This document shows positions 45,278-55,767 of a stretch of DNA of 64,000 bases, one piece after another. A program made the position numbers and the translations under genes. The stretch spans positions 1,199,480 through 1,263,479 of the forward strand of contig JAOWBW010000268.1 of the NCBI GenBank assembly GCA_026119855.1. Direction: 5' to 3'. The stretch's first letter is position 1. Each line of letters starts with the position of its first letter. This stretch comes from Campanula takesimana (Eukaryota > Streptophyta > Magnoliopsida > Asterales > Campanulaceae). Under the pieces are notes generated by a model. The model had not been told where the DNA came from, did no database searches, and worked only from the letters and a program-made list of their open reading frames with translations.

Positions 45278-46721
45278 TGTTGGTAGTGGTGCCCTAGGCA
45301 CGTTTAATAAACGTTGTAATTGTTATCATTTATTTCATATCAATAAAGAAATGTTTTGATTATTATTATTGTTCATGTTTACTTATAATAATCTCCGTCC
45401 CTAGTACTTGTTAAGCACTAGTATAAAGGCTAAATGATCATGGGATGATCATGTTAGATTTATGGGTACTTGTTTGGAACAAGGTACTAGACATGACCCG
45501 CTGTATGAAATTTATGTCATGGTCTGTGTCGAACATATATCTCATATTAGTTCTGTCATTCGAATCCTTAGACATAAAGTTATTATAGTCTTCCACTTGA
45601 TGAATATTATGTTTGACATATTCAAACGCTACTTTTAACCGGGTAGTTATAAAGGGTATGATTGGCATGATCGGATTCACGTAGGGAAGAATAATAAGCT
45701 AAATGGATTTGTCCTTCTTCAGAGAGATGTCAAGCTTGAGCCTCTCATAGGAATGATGTTGATGAAATGTTCGGCCGGACTCAAATGAATTGATTGGATC
45801 AATGTCATTTGGATTATCAACATATTCGGAATCGAGAAAGTATTGAACAAAACAAGTTGACTGTTTGACCATGACTTGTGTTCAATGACATCGTGGACAA
45901 AGGGATTATGACATGTTCTAAAAGGAATGCGAACTTGTATCTAGTTATACTATTTGGGTAGGTATGAGGGTTTGCTAGAACCTAATCGTATCTTATGGTT
46001 TCATGTTTGAACCCATTGCCAACTTAGTATAATCCTAAAGGGTCACACACAATAGAACGAATCTTTAAAAGGACTAAAAAGGAATTTTTCAGCTTTTCTG
46101 GCCAAGTGGGCGACCGCCCAAAAGGCACCGGGCGACCGCCCAAAGTTGGGCGACCGCACAGCCAATTTTGGGCGGCCGCACAGTGGTGTCGGCAGACACT
46201 TTCCTAATTCGATTTGGAATGTATTTTGACACAAGTTTCCTATTTGGAATAGGTCTTGCTTGTGTATAAAAGGATGATTTCAGCCAGAACTTCAGCGATA
46301 GGTTTGTGTGAGTCTCTAAAGAGTTTGTGAGAGGTTTTATTTTGTTCTAAGACATCTTTGATTGAAGAACAAAATAATACACAAAAGAAAATTTCCATAT
46401 AGTCATATCAATTGTGAAAGTGTGTTTCATAGTTGTTGGTCTAGCAACCAAGATCAAGAAGTGTTCTTGATATTCGTTCGTGGTGTGGATACCGCTAGAG
46501 GGTGAAGCTCATCATCTTCAAAGTTCGTGTTCGTACTTTCTTCGTGATCAAGCTTCAATATCTCCACCAAGCTTAAAGACCAAACTCAAAGTTATCAAGG
46601 GTTAGTTTTTCTCTATTCATGTTGTGATATTTGATTTAATCATATGAACGGATCTATGGGCTTTGGGTTTCAAAATTTTAAATGCTTAATTCCGCTGCGC
46701 ATGTGTCATCAAAACTCAACA
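45278..46721 (+). repeat. CopD 3' LTR
   Basis: Same length as the 5' LTR, with about 14 differences. The word array is at 46108-46181 with unchanged words. Confidence 0.95.
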
Positions 46722-48285
46722 GTATACGGCTTTCCCTTTTCTTTTCAGCTTTCTTGTCATTGCCCCACTGTATCTTTGAACTGTCATTAATTCTGTTCTT
46801 GCCTCTGTTTTGCAGCTATGGGCCTTTGCTGTCTTGGAGCTGAGGGACTTCAAGATCAACAGGGAGAGCCAGCCCCAGTATCCAGACTGTGTGAGGTGGT
46901 CGTATAGGGAGAGGAACGTGCGGACTGGTACTGTTCCCATTAGCCTGCTTTCGGCTCGACGCCACTTGGATGCTTTGAGGCCAGAGGCTGTCGCCTCCTC
47001 TTTGTTCCCGTGGAGAGCTATTTATGCTTTTATTGAGCACACTCTGATTCCCACCCGCTTGAGGCTTCTGATGAGCTCAGTGGAGTGTATGGCGATGCAT
47101 CTTGGAGAGAGAGTGTTCTGGCAGCATGGTAGCCAGGCGATGGACTTCCACCACCCTCCTAGGCCAGCGGTTCCTGATGTTCCTCCTTTTTGTCCTCGTA
47201 ACTGAAGGGCTCTTTTAGAGACAGACCGGGAAGTCTACATTGCGGGGGTTGATGCTACCCCTTTCATTCATCTAGAGCAGGATTATGGGTTATTCAGGGA
47301 GCATAACCTCTAGCAGGGTTTCATGTTTACTGATCCGAGGGAGACACATGCTGCTCCACAGACTTCGGCTCGATTCTATCCCACCGCTGCTGGATATTGC
47401 TTTGATCCACCTCTGCCTCCTTCATACTATACTTATTCAAACTTTGGAGTTTTCGAGGAGCAGAGGGAGATTGTTCCTGAGGACATGTCGCCGGAGAGAG
47501 AGCCTCCTGTTCAGGCTGCTGTGGTATACTTTTCTGTCTGTCTTTGCATTTCTCAGTTCCAGTCTTGCTTTTCGGTTCCTTGTATTGATGCAATTCTATT
47601 TTCTGTCCTCCGTTGTAACAGGTACCTGTAGCTGCTTATAGGCACTTGGGCAGATAGAATAAATGGATGAGGAGGAGACTCCGTCAGCTGGAGGAGAGGG
47701 TGTTAGGGCTGTGCAGGGACCTTGCTGCTATGACTAGAGATGCTGCTGGTGCTGTCTCTGGTGCCGCGAGAGGAGCTACCCAAGGTGCTCAGGGTATGGG
47801 ACGAGGCTGTAGGGATGATACACTGGATATTGATGAGGTTGTCTCTTCGGCGAGGCAGTCACTGAGCAGGAGTCTGAGCCGAGGAGGTAGCCAGAGTAGG
47901 GGCGGTGCCAGTTCGTCAGGGAGAGCTTCCAAGAGGACCCGTCATAATGTTGTGGTGGAGACATCTGAGGAGGAAGAATCCGCTGATGATGATGATGATG
48001 ATGATGATGATGACGATGAGGAGACTGAGAGCGGCAGTAGGGGTGGGCTCTGAGTAGCCTTCTGGGGAGGACGAGAGACTGAAAACACTTTTTATTTACC
48101 TGTAATAAACATTTATCATGTATTTACAATCCTAGCTATTTATTACTCTTTTTTAGTTATCGATCTAGACTCGGTCCTAAGTGCCTACTCTTTACAAACA
48201 AATGTGTGCCCAAATGTGTTCATTATTGTTGCTTGAAATCCTTTTCTGTGCTGGGATCTGGTTTCTTACAGGTTGAAGGCGTTTG

Positions 48286-48420
48286 AACGCGCCTGGGCTT
48301 CCTTCTTGAACTGACAAGGGCATGTTCTGTTTCTCTCCGCTGTCAAACGCGCGCGCGCCTGGCTTTGGTCTCGAGAGGCGCGCGCGCCTGGCGTCGCTTG
48401 TCGGAGGCGCGTGCTTCTGG
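48286..48420 (+). promoter_or_regulatory. Word array upstream of the second antisense TatB gene, 29-bp pitch
   Basis: AACGCGCGCGCGCCTGG, AGGCGCGCGCGCCTGG and AGGCGCGTGCTTCTGG. The CCTGG/TCTGG ends fall at 48358, 48387 and 48416, 29 bp apart. A further ACGCGCCTGG at 48288-48297 is 66 bp before the first and out of step. The TATA box follows at 48468-48476. Confidence 0.78.
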
Positions 48421-48467
48421 CTTGCTGAATTCCATCCCCTTTCTTTTCTGAGCAGGGCACTCCAACA

Positions 48468-48476
48468 GCTATAAAT
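48468..48476 (+). promoter_or_regulatory. TATA box of the second antisense gene
   Basis: GCTATAAAT, 83 bp before the ATG at 48559 and about 50 bp after the word array. Confidence 0.6.
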
Positions 48477-48558
48477 TTAAACCATTTTCGATCAGAATGG
48501 TCACACAGCAATATTCTGCATCTTTTCCCTTACTCTATACCTCAAAATTCTTGTAGCG

Positions 48559-48978
48559 ATGGCCCCGATGACCTTTACTTTCGAAGTCAAAGTTTCCGTC
48601 CCCGAAGGCGATAAGTCCGGCCCCATTGCCCCGATTGTGGAGGCACGTCCTAGCGTCTTTGACCGTTTGGGAAGGCCAAATGAGAGTGTTGTTGCCGTTG
48701 ATTCAGTGAAGTCAGTGGTCCACGTGAGGGATTATAGGCCCCGTTACTTGCCTAAGAAGAAGAAGGGTAAGGGAAATTCTTCTCATGTGTGGAAGCGTCC
48801 CATGGTTGTTCCCGCTAAGGTTCCGCTTGACAAAGGTAAAGGGAAGGCCGTTGATGAAGCTCCGTCCCGTCCTAGTGTCTTATGTCGTCTTGGTGGTCTC
48901 GAGAATGCTCCGCCCATATCCAAAAAGACTAAAGGCTGTCCCCAAAAGCAATGGGTCCCCAAACCAAAGAAAGATTAG
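48559..48978 (+). CDS. Basic 139-residue antisense ORF of TatB, function unknown
   Basis: Intact frame on the strand opposite gag-pol, about 0.5 kb beyond the PMD gene. The ATG at 48559 sits in a fair context (GCGATGGCC). The protein is rich in Lys, Pro and Val. It contains two copies of a short motif, RPSVFDRLGRPNES (about residues 31-44) and RPSVLCRLGGLENA (about 104-117), separated by a Lys-rich stretch KKKKGKGN and ending KKTKGCPQKQWVPKPKKD. It looks like a nucleic-acid-binding or nuclear-targeted protein, but this is a guess from charge. It has its own TATA box and word array, and it is not broken although the PMD gene next to it is. Confidence 0.6.
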   Translation: MAPMTFTFEVKVSVPEGDKSGPIAPIVEARPSVFDRLGRPNESVVAVDSVKSVVHVRDYRPRYLPKKKKGKGNSSHVWKRPMVVPAKVPLDKGKGKAVDEAPSRPSVLCRLGGLENAPPISKKTKGCPQKQWVPKPKKD

Positions 48979-49256
48979 ATATTTCTTTGTACCCGAGAGA
49001 TTGCAAGTAAAATAGACCACTTGTTTTAGGATTTTAATGTTTTATGTCTTTTAGTAGCTCAACAAAATCTTGTAATGATCAAAGTAATTCAAGAAATGAA
49101 TAAGAATTGCATCTCGTTAATTTGGAATGATTTGGGTATTTGTTTATGTTTTAGATCGCACCCGAAGGTTGCCTACGTTCCTCCAGTGTAGAGGCTCAGG
49201 TCTCCGTAGTTCAAACAAACGAAGACCATTTTTTTTGTGCATCCTGTTTTTTTGCC

Positions 49257-49350
49257 TAGACCGCCCTTTTGGGTTTTCAATCTAGCGGGCTTCTTTTTTG
49301 CACGTGCTCTAATTTTTGCCTAGGTCGCCCTTGCGGGTTTTCAACCTAGC
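49257..49350 (-). repeat. Two hairpin-like motifs just beyond TatB pol
   Basis: On plus: GCCTAGACCGCCC..CAATCTAGCGGGC (49257-49292) and GCCTAGGTCGCCC..CAACCTAGCGAGC (49316-49350). The arms GCCTAGR/YCTAGC are inverted around a GGGTTTTCAA centre. TatA has counterparts at 6262-6296 and 6908-6942. Spacing between the copies differs. Possibly a structured 3' RNA element or a terminator; unproved. Confidence 0.5.
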
Positions 49351-49393
49351 GAGCTCTTTTTTTTGTTGTTTTTTTTTTGATGGTCTTCATTTA

Positions 49394-51915
49394 TTAAGCG
49401 TAGAATCTCTTCAACTTGTCGAGGTTGACTTCTTTTGCCAGCTGGTCTCCGTCTAAATCCGCGAGTCGGACTGCACCGCCGCTTAGTATCTTCTTGACCA
49501 CGTACGGACCGATCCATCGGGGTCCCCATTTTCTAAGGGGGTTCATGGCATTAGGAGGGTGTTGTCTTAGGACCAAATCTCCCATATTAATGTTTCGAGG
49601 CTTCACCTTTTTGTTAAAAGCCCTTGCCATTCTTTGTTGATAGGCTCTCGTACGTTCGAGTGCCCTTAGCCTTTTCTCGTCGAGTAGAGCTAGCTGTTCA
49701 TATCGACTTTGCATCCAATCGATTTCATTGACTTAGTTCTCAAGGAGGACCTATAGGGATGTAACTTCGAGCTCTATTGGGAGTACAGCTTCGGAACCAT
49801 ACACCAATGCATAAGGAGTTTCTCCAGTTGCTGTCTGTATAGACGTGCGGTAGCCCCACAATGCTAGAGGTAGCTTGGTAATATTGAGGGTGGTATGGAA
49901 ATGACTTGTGCTTGGTAATCTTGTATTCTATCAGGAGCGCGTCCATCTCTTTATCAAAGTGAGAACCGTTGTCTGAGATGATTTCATGAGGAACGCCGTA
50001 CCGGCACATGATGTGGGTCTTCACGAATTCGGCCACTTTCTTGGCGTTGAGAACCCGGTAAGCATGTGCTTCGACCCATTTAGTAAAATAGTTCACGGCT
50101 ACTAGGACGAAAGATTGTCTGTTGCTGCCAGTAGGGTGAACTTTGCCGATGATGTCTATGACCCAACAAGAGAAAGGCCATGGCGTGGTCATGTTGTAAA
50201 GCTGTGAGGGCGGAGCATGCTGTAGGTTGGCATGGAATTGGCATTTGGCGCACCTTTTGACTTTCTCGATGCAGTCTCTTTCCATAGTACTCCAATAATA
50301 ACCCATGCAGAGTATCTTCTTGGTCAACATAAACCCGTTCATGTGGGACCCACATTCACCTTCGTGGATCTCATGCATTATTTCTTGAGCTTTGGTCTTA
50401 TTTGCGCATAGGAGATTGATCCCTTCGTAGTGCCTTTTGTAGACTCGGTCTCCGATTAGTACATATCGAGAGGGTAGTCTTTTCAACACCATTTGAGACT
50501 TCTTATTGCTATCCTCGGGATAAGTGCCATTCTTGAGGAGATTCATGATATCTGAATACCACGGGGAATTTTCCTGGACCTCGTTGACCTCGATACTCAT
50601 GCAGTATGCTGGACTATTTCTTCGGGAAATTTTAAAGGGCTTCACCATTTTACCCTCGGGCATTTCGACCAGTGAAGCGATGGTGGCTAGTGCATCAGCA
50701 AAACGGTTCTTGTCCCTTGGCAGGTAGTTGAAGGTGATTTCTTGAAACTGTTAAACCAACTCCTCGAGATGTTGACCATAACGTTGCAGAGTCGAGTCTT
50801 GAATCTTCCACTTTCTAGATGTCTAATTGATGATGAGTAAGGAATCACCAAATACCTCTAAGCTCGTGACATTTCTCTCGAGGGCTGCTTCGAGCCCCGC
50901 TATGCATGCTTCGTACTCAGCGATGTTGTTGGTGGCCTCAAATTCGAGGCGGATAGCGATTGGAGTATACATGTCCTTTGGATCGACAAGTAATATCCCT
51001 ATGCCATATCCATGCTTATTGGCCGTGCCATCGAAAAAAATTTGCCACATATCTTCCTCTGTTGTAGCGTAAATTAAATGCTCGTCGGGGAACTGTATGT
51101 CTTCCCCCTTCACTTTGTCACACGGAAATTCAGCAAGCTGATCACTGAATACTTTCCCCCTGATGGATTTGAGTGTGACGTAAGTGATAGCGTAGTCGGC
51201 GAGCATGAAATACCTTTGGCTATTCTTGTTGACATGAAAGGTTTTTCGAAGATGTAGCGGAGCGGGTCCACTTTTGATACCTACTTGATTGGGAAAGCCT
51301 CCATGTAGTGCTTGAGTTTTTGGGTAACCCAAACCAATGCCGCACAAGACTTTTCTAAGACAGAGTAGTTCTTCTCAGCTCCTTGAAACCGGCGGCTGAC
51401 AAAGTAGATAGAATTTTCTTTTGTGGAGTCTCGCTGTTCTTGTGCTAACATAGCCCCTAGGGCTTCATCATTGACAGTGAGATAGAGAAAGAGAGGCTGG
51501 AGGGCATGTTAAGTAATGCTTCACTTGGTTGAAGGCTTCTTGGCAAGCATCGGTCCATTCTAGAGCCACATTCTTCTTGAGTAGCTTGAAAATCGGTTCA
51601 CACATGGAAGTGAGTTGGTGCACAAACCGACTGATGTATTGAAGTCTGCCCATGAAACCTTTGATTTATTTCTGCGTCTTTGGAGGAGGCATGTCAATGA
51701 TTGCCTTGATCTTGGAGGGGTCGGCTTCAATTCCCCTCTCAGTGACTATGTAACCGAGAACCTTTCCTCTGATGACCCTAAAAGTGCACTTTGCGAGGTT
51801 GAGTCTCATGTTGTGTTGTCGGAGTCATTTAAAGAACTTGCGAAGATCGATCAAATGTTGACCGTTGGTTCCCTTCGAATGGATGATCATGTCATGGAAT
51901 AGATCCGTAACAGCC
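49394..51915 (-). pseudogene. TatB pol, C-terminal part (RT end, RNase H domains, integrase)
   Basis: Continues pol after CopE. Near 51900 the frame reads LFHDMIIHSKG, where Tat RTs have LFHDM..YVDD: about ten residues including the YVDD catalytic box are absent, so RT is dead. Then the RT thumb (GRLQYISRFVHQL) and RNase H (51347-50823), including the extra Tat-type RNase H domain FFDGTANKHGYGIGILL and TNNIAEYEACIAGLEAAL. Integrase follows at 50663-49740: zinc-binding HEGECGSH..CAKC, then catalytic D in WVIDIIG and D in IISDNGSHF. The frame is lost after FPYHPQ, before the third catalytic residue. The C-terminus is 49714-49394 (KWGPRWIGPYVVKKIL). Several stops fit C-to-T changes. Confidence 0.88.
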
Positions 51916-51920
51916 CTTTG

Positions 51921-53435
51921 TGTTGGTAGTGGTGCCCTAGGCACGTTTAATAAACGTTGTAATTGTTATCATTTATTTCTTATCAATAAAGAGATGTTTT
52001 GATTATTATTGTTGTTCATGTTTACTTATAATAATCCCCGTCCCTAGTACTTGTTAAGCACTAGTATAAAGGCTAAATGATCATGGGATGATCATGTTAG
52101 ATTTATGGGTACTTGTTTGGAACAAGGTACTGGACATGACCCGCTGTATGAAATTTATGTCATGGTCTATGTCGAACATATATCTCATATTAGTCATGTC
52201 ATTTGAATCCTTAGACATGAAGTTATTATAGTCTTCCACTTGATGAACATTATGTTTGACATATTCAAACGCTACCTTAACACGGTAGTTATAAAGGGTA
52301 TGATTGGCATAATCGGATTCCCGTTGGGAAGATTAATAAGCTAAATGGATTTGTCCCTCCACGGAGAGATGTCATGCTTGGGCCCCTCAAAGGAATGATG
52401 TTGATGAAATGTTTGGCCGGACTCAAATGGATTGATTGGATCAATAGCATTTGAATTATCAACATATTCGGAATCGAGAAAGTATTGAACAAGACAAGTT
52501 GACTATTTGACCATGACTTGTGTTCAATGACATCGTGGACAAAGGGATTATGACATATTCTAAAGGAATGCGAACTTGTATCTAGTTATACTATTTGGGT
52601 AGGTATGACGGTTTGCTAGAACCTAATCATATCTTATGGGATCATGTTTGAGCCCATTGCCAACTTAGTATAATCCTAGAGGGTCACACACAATAGAAGG
52701 AATCTTAAATAAGAGGACTATATTGGAATTTAGGGTCGAAGGACCTCAAGGGAATTCTGGAATTATTCTGGGCTTCCTGGTCAACCAAGTGGGCGCTTGG
52801 GATGAACCAGGCGGGCGCCTGAATGATTTCTAAATGGCCCGGACCTTCTGGTCATTCAAGCGGGCGCCTGGTCCTTTGCAGGCGGGCGCCTGGTGCTGCC
52901 GACAGGAAAATTCCTAATTCGATTAGGAAAGGTTTTTAGCACAAGTTACCTATTTGGAATATGTCTTAATTGTGTATAAAAACCCCAATTCGGCCAGACC
53001 ATATAGACTAGTGCTTTTGTGAGTCTCAAAGAGTTTGAGAGAGATTTTATTTTGTTCTAAGATATCATTGATTGAGGCACAAAATAATTCACAAATAAAT
53101 TCCATATAGTTCTTTATTATATTGTGAAAGTGTGTTTCATAATATTGGTCTAGCAACCAAGATCAAAGAAGCTCATTTGATATTCGTTCGAAGTGTGGAT
53201 ACCGCTAGAGGGTTAAAATCATCATCTTCAAAGTTCGTGTTCAAGCTTTGTGAAGGTGATCAAGTCTTCAAATCTCCACCAAAGACCAAGAGAAAATTTG
53301 ATAGCCATCAAGGGTTAGTTTTTCCTTTATTCATCATGTTGTATTTGATTAATCATATGAACGGATCCATGGCTTTGGGTTTCTTAAAATTTTAATTGCT
53401 ATATTCCGCTGCGCATGTTACTTGGAAACCCAACA
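51921..53435 (+). repeat. CopE 5' LTR
   Basis: TGTTGGTAGTGGTGCCC..CCCAACA, collinear with the CopD LTR except around 52717-52905, where a different and longer word region sits. TATA-like GTATAAAAACC at about 52974-52984. Confidence 0.93.
52789..52893 (+). promoter_or_regulatory. CopE U3 word array, 22/49/22 spacing
   Basis: GTGGGCGCTTGG (52789), GCGGGCGCCTGA (52811), GCGGGCGCCTGG (52860), GCGGGCGCCTGG (52882): two pairs, each with a 22-bp step. In the partial 3' LTR the array is at 55723-55827 with the same 22/49/22 steps. It occupies the position held by GGGCGACCGCCC words in CopD. Confidence 0.88.
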
Positions 53436-53750
53436 GTGGTATCAGAGCCCCGTTCATGTTGATTAATTCAATACTTGAATCATGTTAAAGTATAAACTGT
53501 TTATGTGCCAAGCATGATATGAATATTGGATTATATGATGCTTATGTGTTTTGTGATTTTATGTGGTTTATTGTTTTGCAACTTTAATCGCACGATTCAA
53601 TCGCACGATTCAATCGCAATAAAAATTATGGTGGATTCTGAATTATTTCGATTATTGATTTTTGATTAGATCAAAGTTTTAATAATCGGGGAAAAATAAT
53701 TTTGAGACAAAATTTTCGAACTTGAAAATTCTATACCATTCTGACCATAC

Positions 53751-53828
53751 AGGCGCTCGCCCGCGCTGGACCAGGCGCGCACGCGTTGCAGGCGCCCGCT
53801 CGCGCTGGACCAGGCGCGCGCTCGCTAG
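53751..53828 (+). promoter_or_regulatory. CopE leader word array, 22/17/22 spacing
   Basis: Words beginning AGGCGC start at 53751, 53773, 53790 and 53812 (for example AGGCGCTCGCCCGCGCTGG, AGGCGCGCGCTCGC). Flanks match the CopD leader (AAATTTTCGAACTT on the left; GAATTTTTCGA on the right), so the array replaces the CopD array in register. Confidence 0.88.
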
Positions 53829-55044
53829 GCCAGAATGGAATATTCTGATTTTGTTCAAAATCTGATTCTGGAATTTTTCGATAAATCCAACAAAAACCAG
53901 TAACAGAACCAGTCCAGACTTGCTGATCTGGAATGGGTTTTGGGTAGTTGGTTTGTGTGTGGATTTTGGGGTTTGATTTTCCTATTTGTTTTAGTCTTGT
54001 GATTCCTAGATTGGTTCAAGTTTTGGATGGCTAATCTGCGTTCATCGAGATTGTGTTTCCCAAAATTGATCGCAATAAAAGTTTCAAAGATAAAACGAAG
54101 TTAGAAATATGAAGAGTTCATAATTGCTAAAATTGAGAAACAAAATTCTTGATTCAAAGTTTGGAGATCCATGTGGAATTGTGAATGCAATTGACCTACG
54201 TTCATCGAGACCATCTATTGCTTAGTTTCGGCCACATGGACTACTTTCTTGGTTTCTTGAATTAGTGCGGGATTGTGGTTGCCTAATGGCTTAGTTCGAC
54301 CGCACTTCTTGTTGTCTTGATTTGGAGATAATAACCAAAGTTGAAATAGTCTCATCCTCATAATTATAGAGAAACTAATGACACATAAATATCATGCTTA
54401 AATTAATGGAGATTAATTTAGTGGCTAAACTTGATGTGTAACATGTTTATATTATGTGCTCATAAATGTGTTATATGCTATATGTGATGAACCTTCAAAT
54501 AAAGTTTTAAGTCCTTCTTTGCCATGCCATGATTAAAACACTTGTTTATGCATGGGTAATCTTGATGTGGGTTCGCCTCCGCGAGGTGCATTAATCTTAT
54601 TCATGTATGAGTAAGATGAGGTTCATTAATTTAATGTGGGCTTGCCTCCGCAAGGTGCGTTAAATTGAATGGTTCCTATGCGTTTAAAATGGTCGGACTT
54701 AATTAGGCGTCAAAACAATTTTGGGCCTAGGCAAAAGATGAGATTAAACATGCTTTTTGAAATTGGATTTCTCAAAGAATCTCATAAAAAGGATCTAAGA
54801 ATCATATGGGATATGATTGACATGATTGTCTACCTAATTAATTTAGTTTTTGAGCGGTCTGCCTCCGTGGACTCAAAAGTTAAATTAAAGTTGGATCTTA
54901 GCCCAATTAAATTATATTATACATTGGATGTATAAGAAGGTTATATAATTTAGTGGGAGTATTTGTTTGAAAAATACATTGTTTATCTCTTTAATGAAAA
55001 TCGGTACTTATTAAATTTTGGAATTTTTTGCATATTTGTAGATA

Positions 55045-55767
55045 ATGACTAATAACACTCAATCAATGTCGTTGCGATCGATCCTTGAGAAGGATAAGCT
55101 CGAAGAGAATGGTACAAACTTTATGGATTGGATCCGTAGCATAAGAATCTTTCTTAGGCAAGAAGATAAGTTGTACATTCTCGATGGGTCTCTCCCTGCT
55201 GAACCACCGCCTACTGCCCCTAGGGTAGAAAGGGACAATTACAAGAAACATCGTAATGATTCTAGAGATGTAAGTTGTCTCATGCTTGCTGCTATGTGTT
55301 CAAAACTCCAACAAAGTTTGGAACATTTGGAAGCCTATGAGATAGGCGTGGAGTTGAGAACCATGTTTCAAGAGCAAGCTAGGAAAGAGAGGTACAAGAC
55401 CATTGTTGCATTCACTACTTGTAAAATGAATGAAGGGCAACAAGTGAGTCCTCACTTTCTTAAAATGAAAGGTTATGTAGAGCACCTTGAGAAACTTGGC
55501 TATCCAATCCCATTGGAGCTAGCCACAGATCTCATTCTTAATTCATTGCCTAAAAGTTATAATCAATTTGTGATGAATTATAACATGCATGGAATGGATA
55601 AGAATCTCTCTGAGTTGCATGGGATGCTTAAAACTGCGGAGATGAAGATTTCGGAGAACTATATTAGGGTCGAAGGACCTCAAGGGAATTCTGGAATTAT
55701 TCTGGGCTTCCTGGTCAACCAAGCGGGCGCTTGGGATGAACCAAGCGGGCGCCTGAATGATTTCTAA
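55045..55767 (+). pseudogene. CopE Gag fragment fused to LTR sequence
   Basis: Residues 1-204 are copia Gag, close to CopD (MTNNTQSMSLRSILEKDKLEE.., ending EMKISEN). The deletion junction at about 55658 then adds about 36 residues read from U3, including the first CopE words (QAGAWDEPSGR), before a stop. The zinc knuckle and all enzymes are missing. It would be transcribed as a Gag-only RNA from the intact 5' LTR. Confidence 0.88.

Larger units (their letters stand above)
38267..46721 (+). mobile_element. CopD: recent Angela-like Ty1/copia element, TSD GTATA
   Basis: 8455 bp between perfect duplications GTATA (38262-38266 and 46722-46726). LTRs of exactly 1444 bp each (38267-39710, 45278-46721) differ at about 14 sites by hand count (1%), nearly all transitions. 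PBS TGGTATCAGAGC at 39712-39723; polypurine tract AAGTGGGAGAT before 45278. One gag-pol frame of 1319 codons is broken by a single stop, plus missense changes in catalytic motifs. It is inserted in TatB at the first base of intron 2 of the antisense PMD gene. The Angela lineage is inferred from the LTR start and the RT/RNase H sequence. Confidence 0.95.
37214..48053 (+). pseudogene. Antisense plant mobile domain (PMD) gene of TatB, four exons
   Basis: Runs against gag-pol. Exons inferred from frame and splice sites: 37214-37351, 37602-38261, 46816-47523 and 47622-48053; all introns are phase 0 with GT..AG (GTAAG; GTATA; GTATAC). Together they encode about 645 residues. Exon 2 carries the PMD signature: LKNDPDVIQALRERWWDT, THTFYLPMGEV, TALTGLPFVGEP. 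Exon 3 continues with LELRDFKINRE and WSYRERN. The C-terminus is Arg/Ser-rich and ends with 11 Asp followed by EETES. PMD proteins include plant MAIN/MAIL1 and relatives carried by transposons, which act in the nucleus in silencing. Four in-frame nonsense codons (TGA 37626, TGA 47203, TAG 47311, TAG 47655) all fit C-to-T changes, and no frameshift is seen. CopD lies in intron 2. A TATA box at about 37073 and a word array lie upstream. Confidence 0.85.

Noticed and set aside
47987..48020. GAT repeat as a sequencing or assembly artefact
   Set aside because: It is in frame as an Asp run at the acidic C-terminus of the PMD protein and flanked by coding sequence; kept as part of exon 4.
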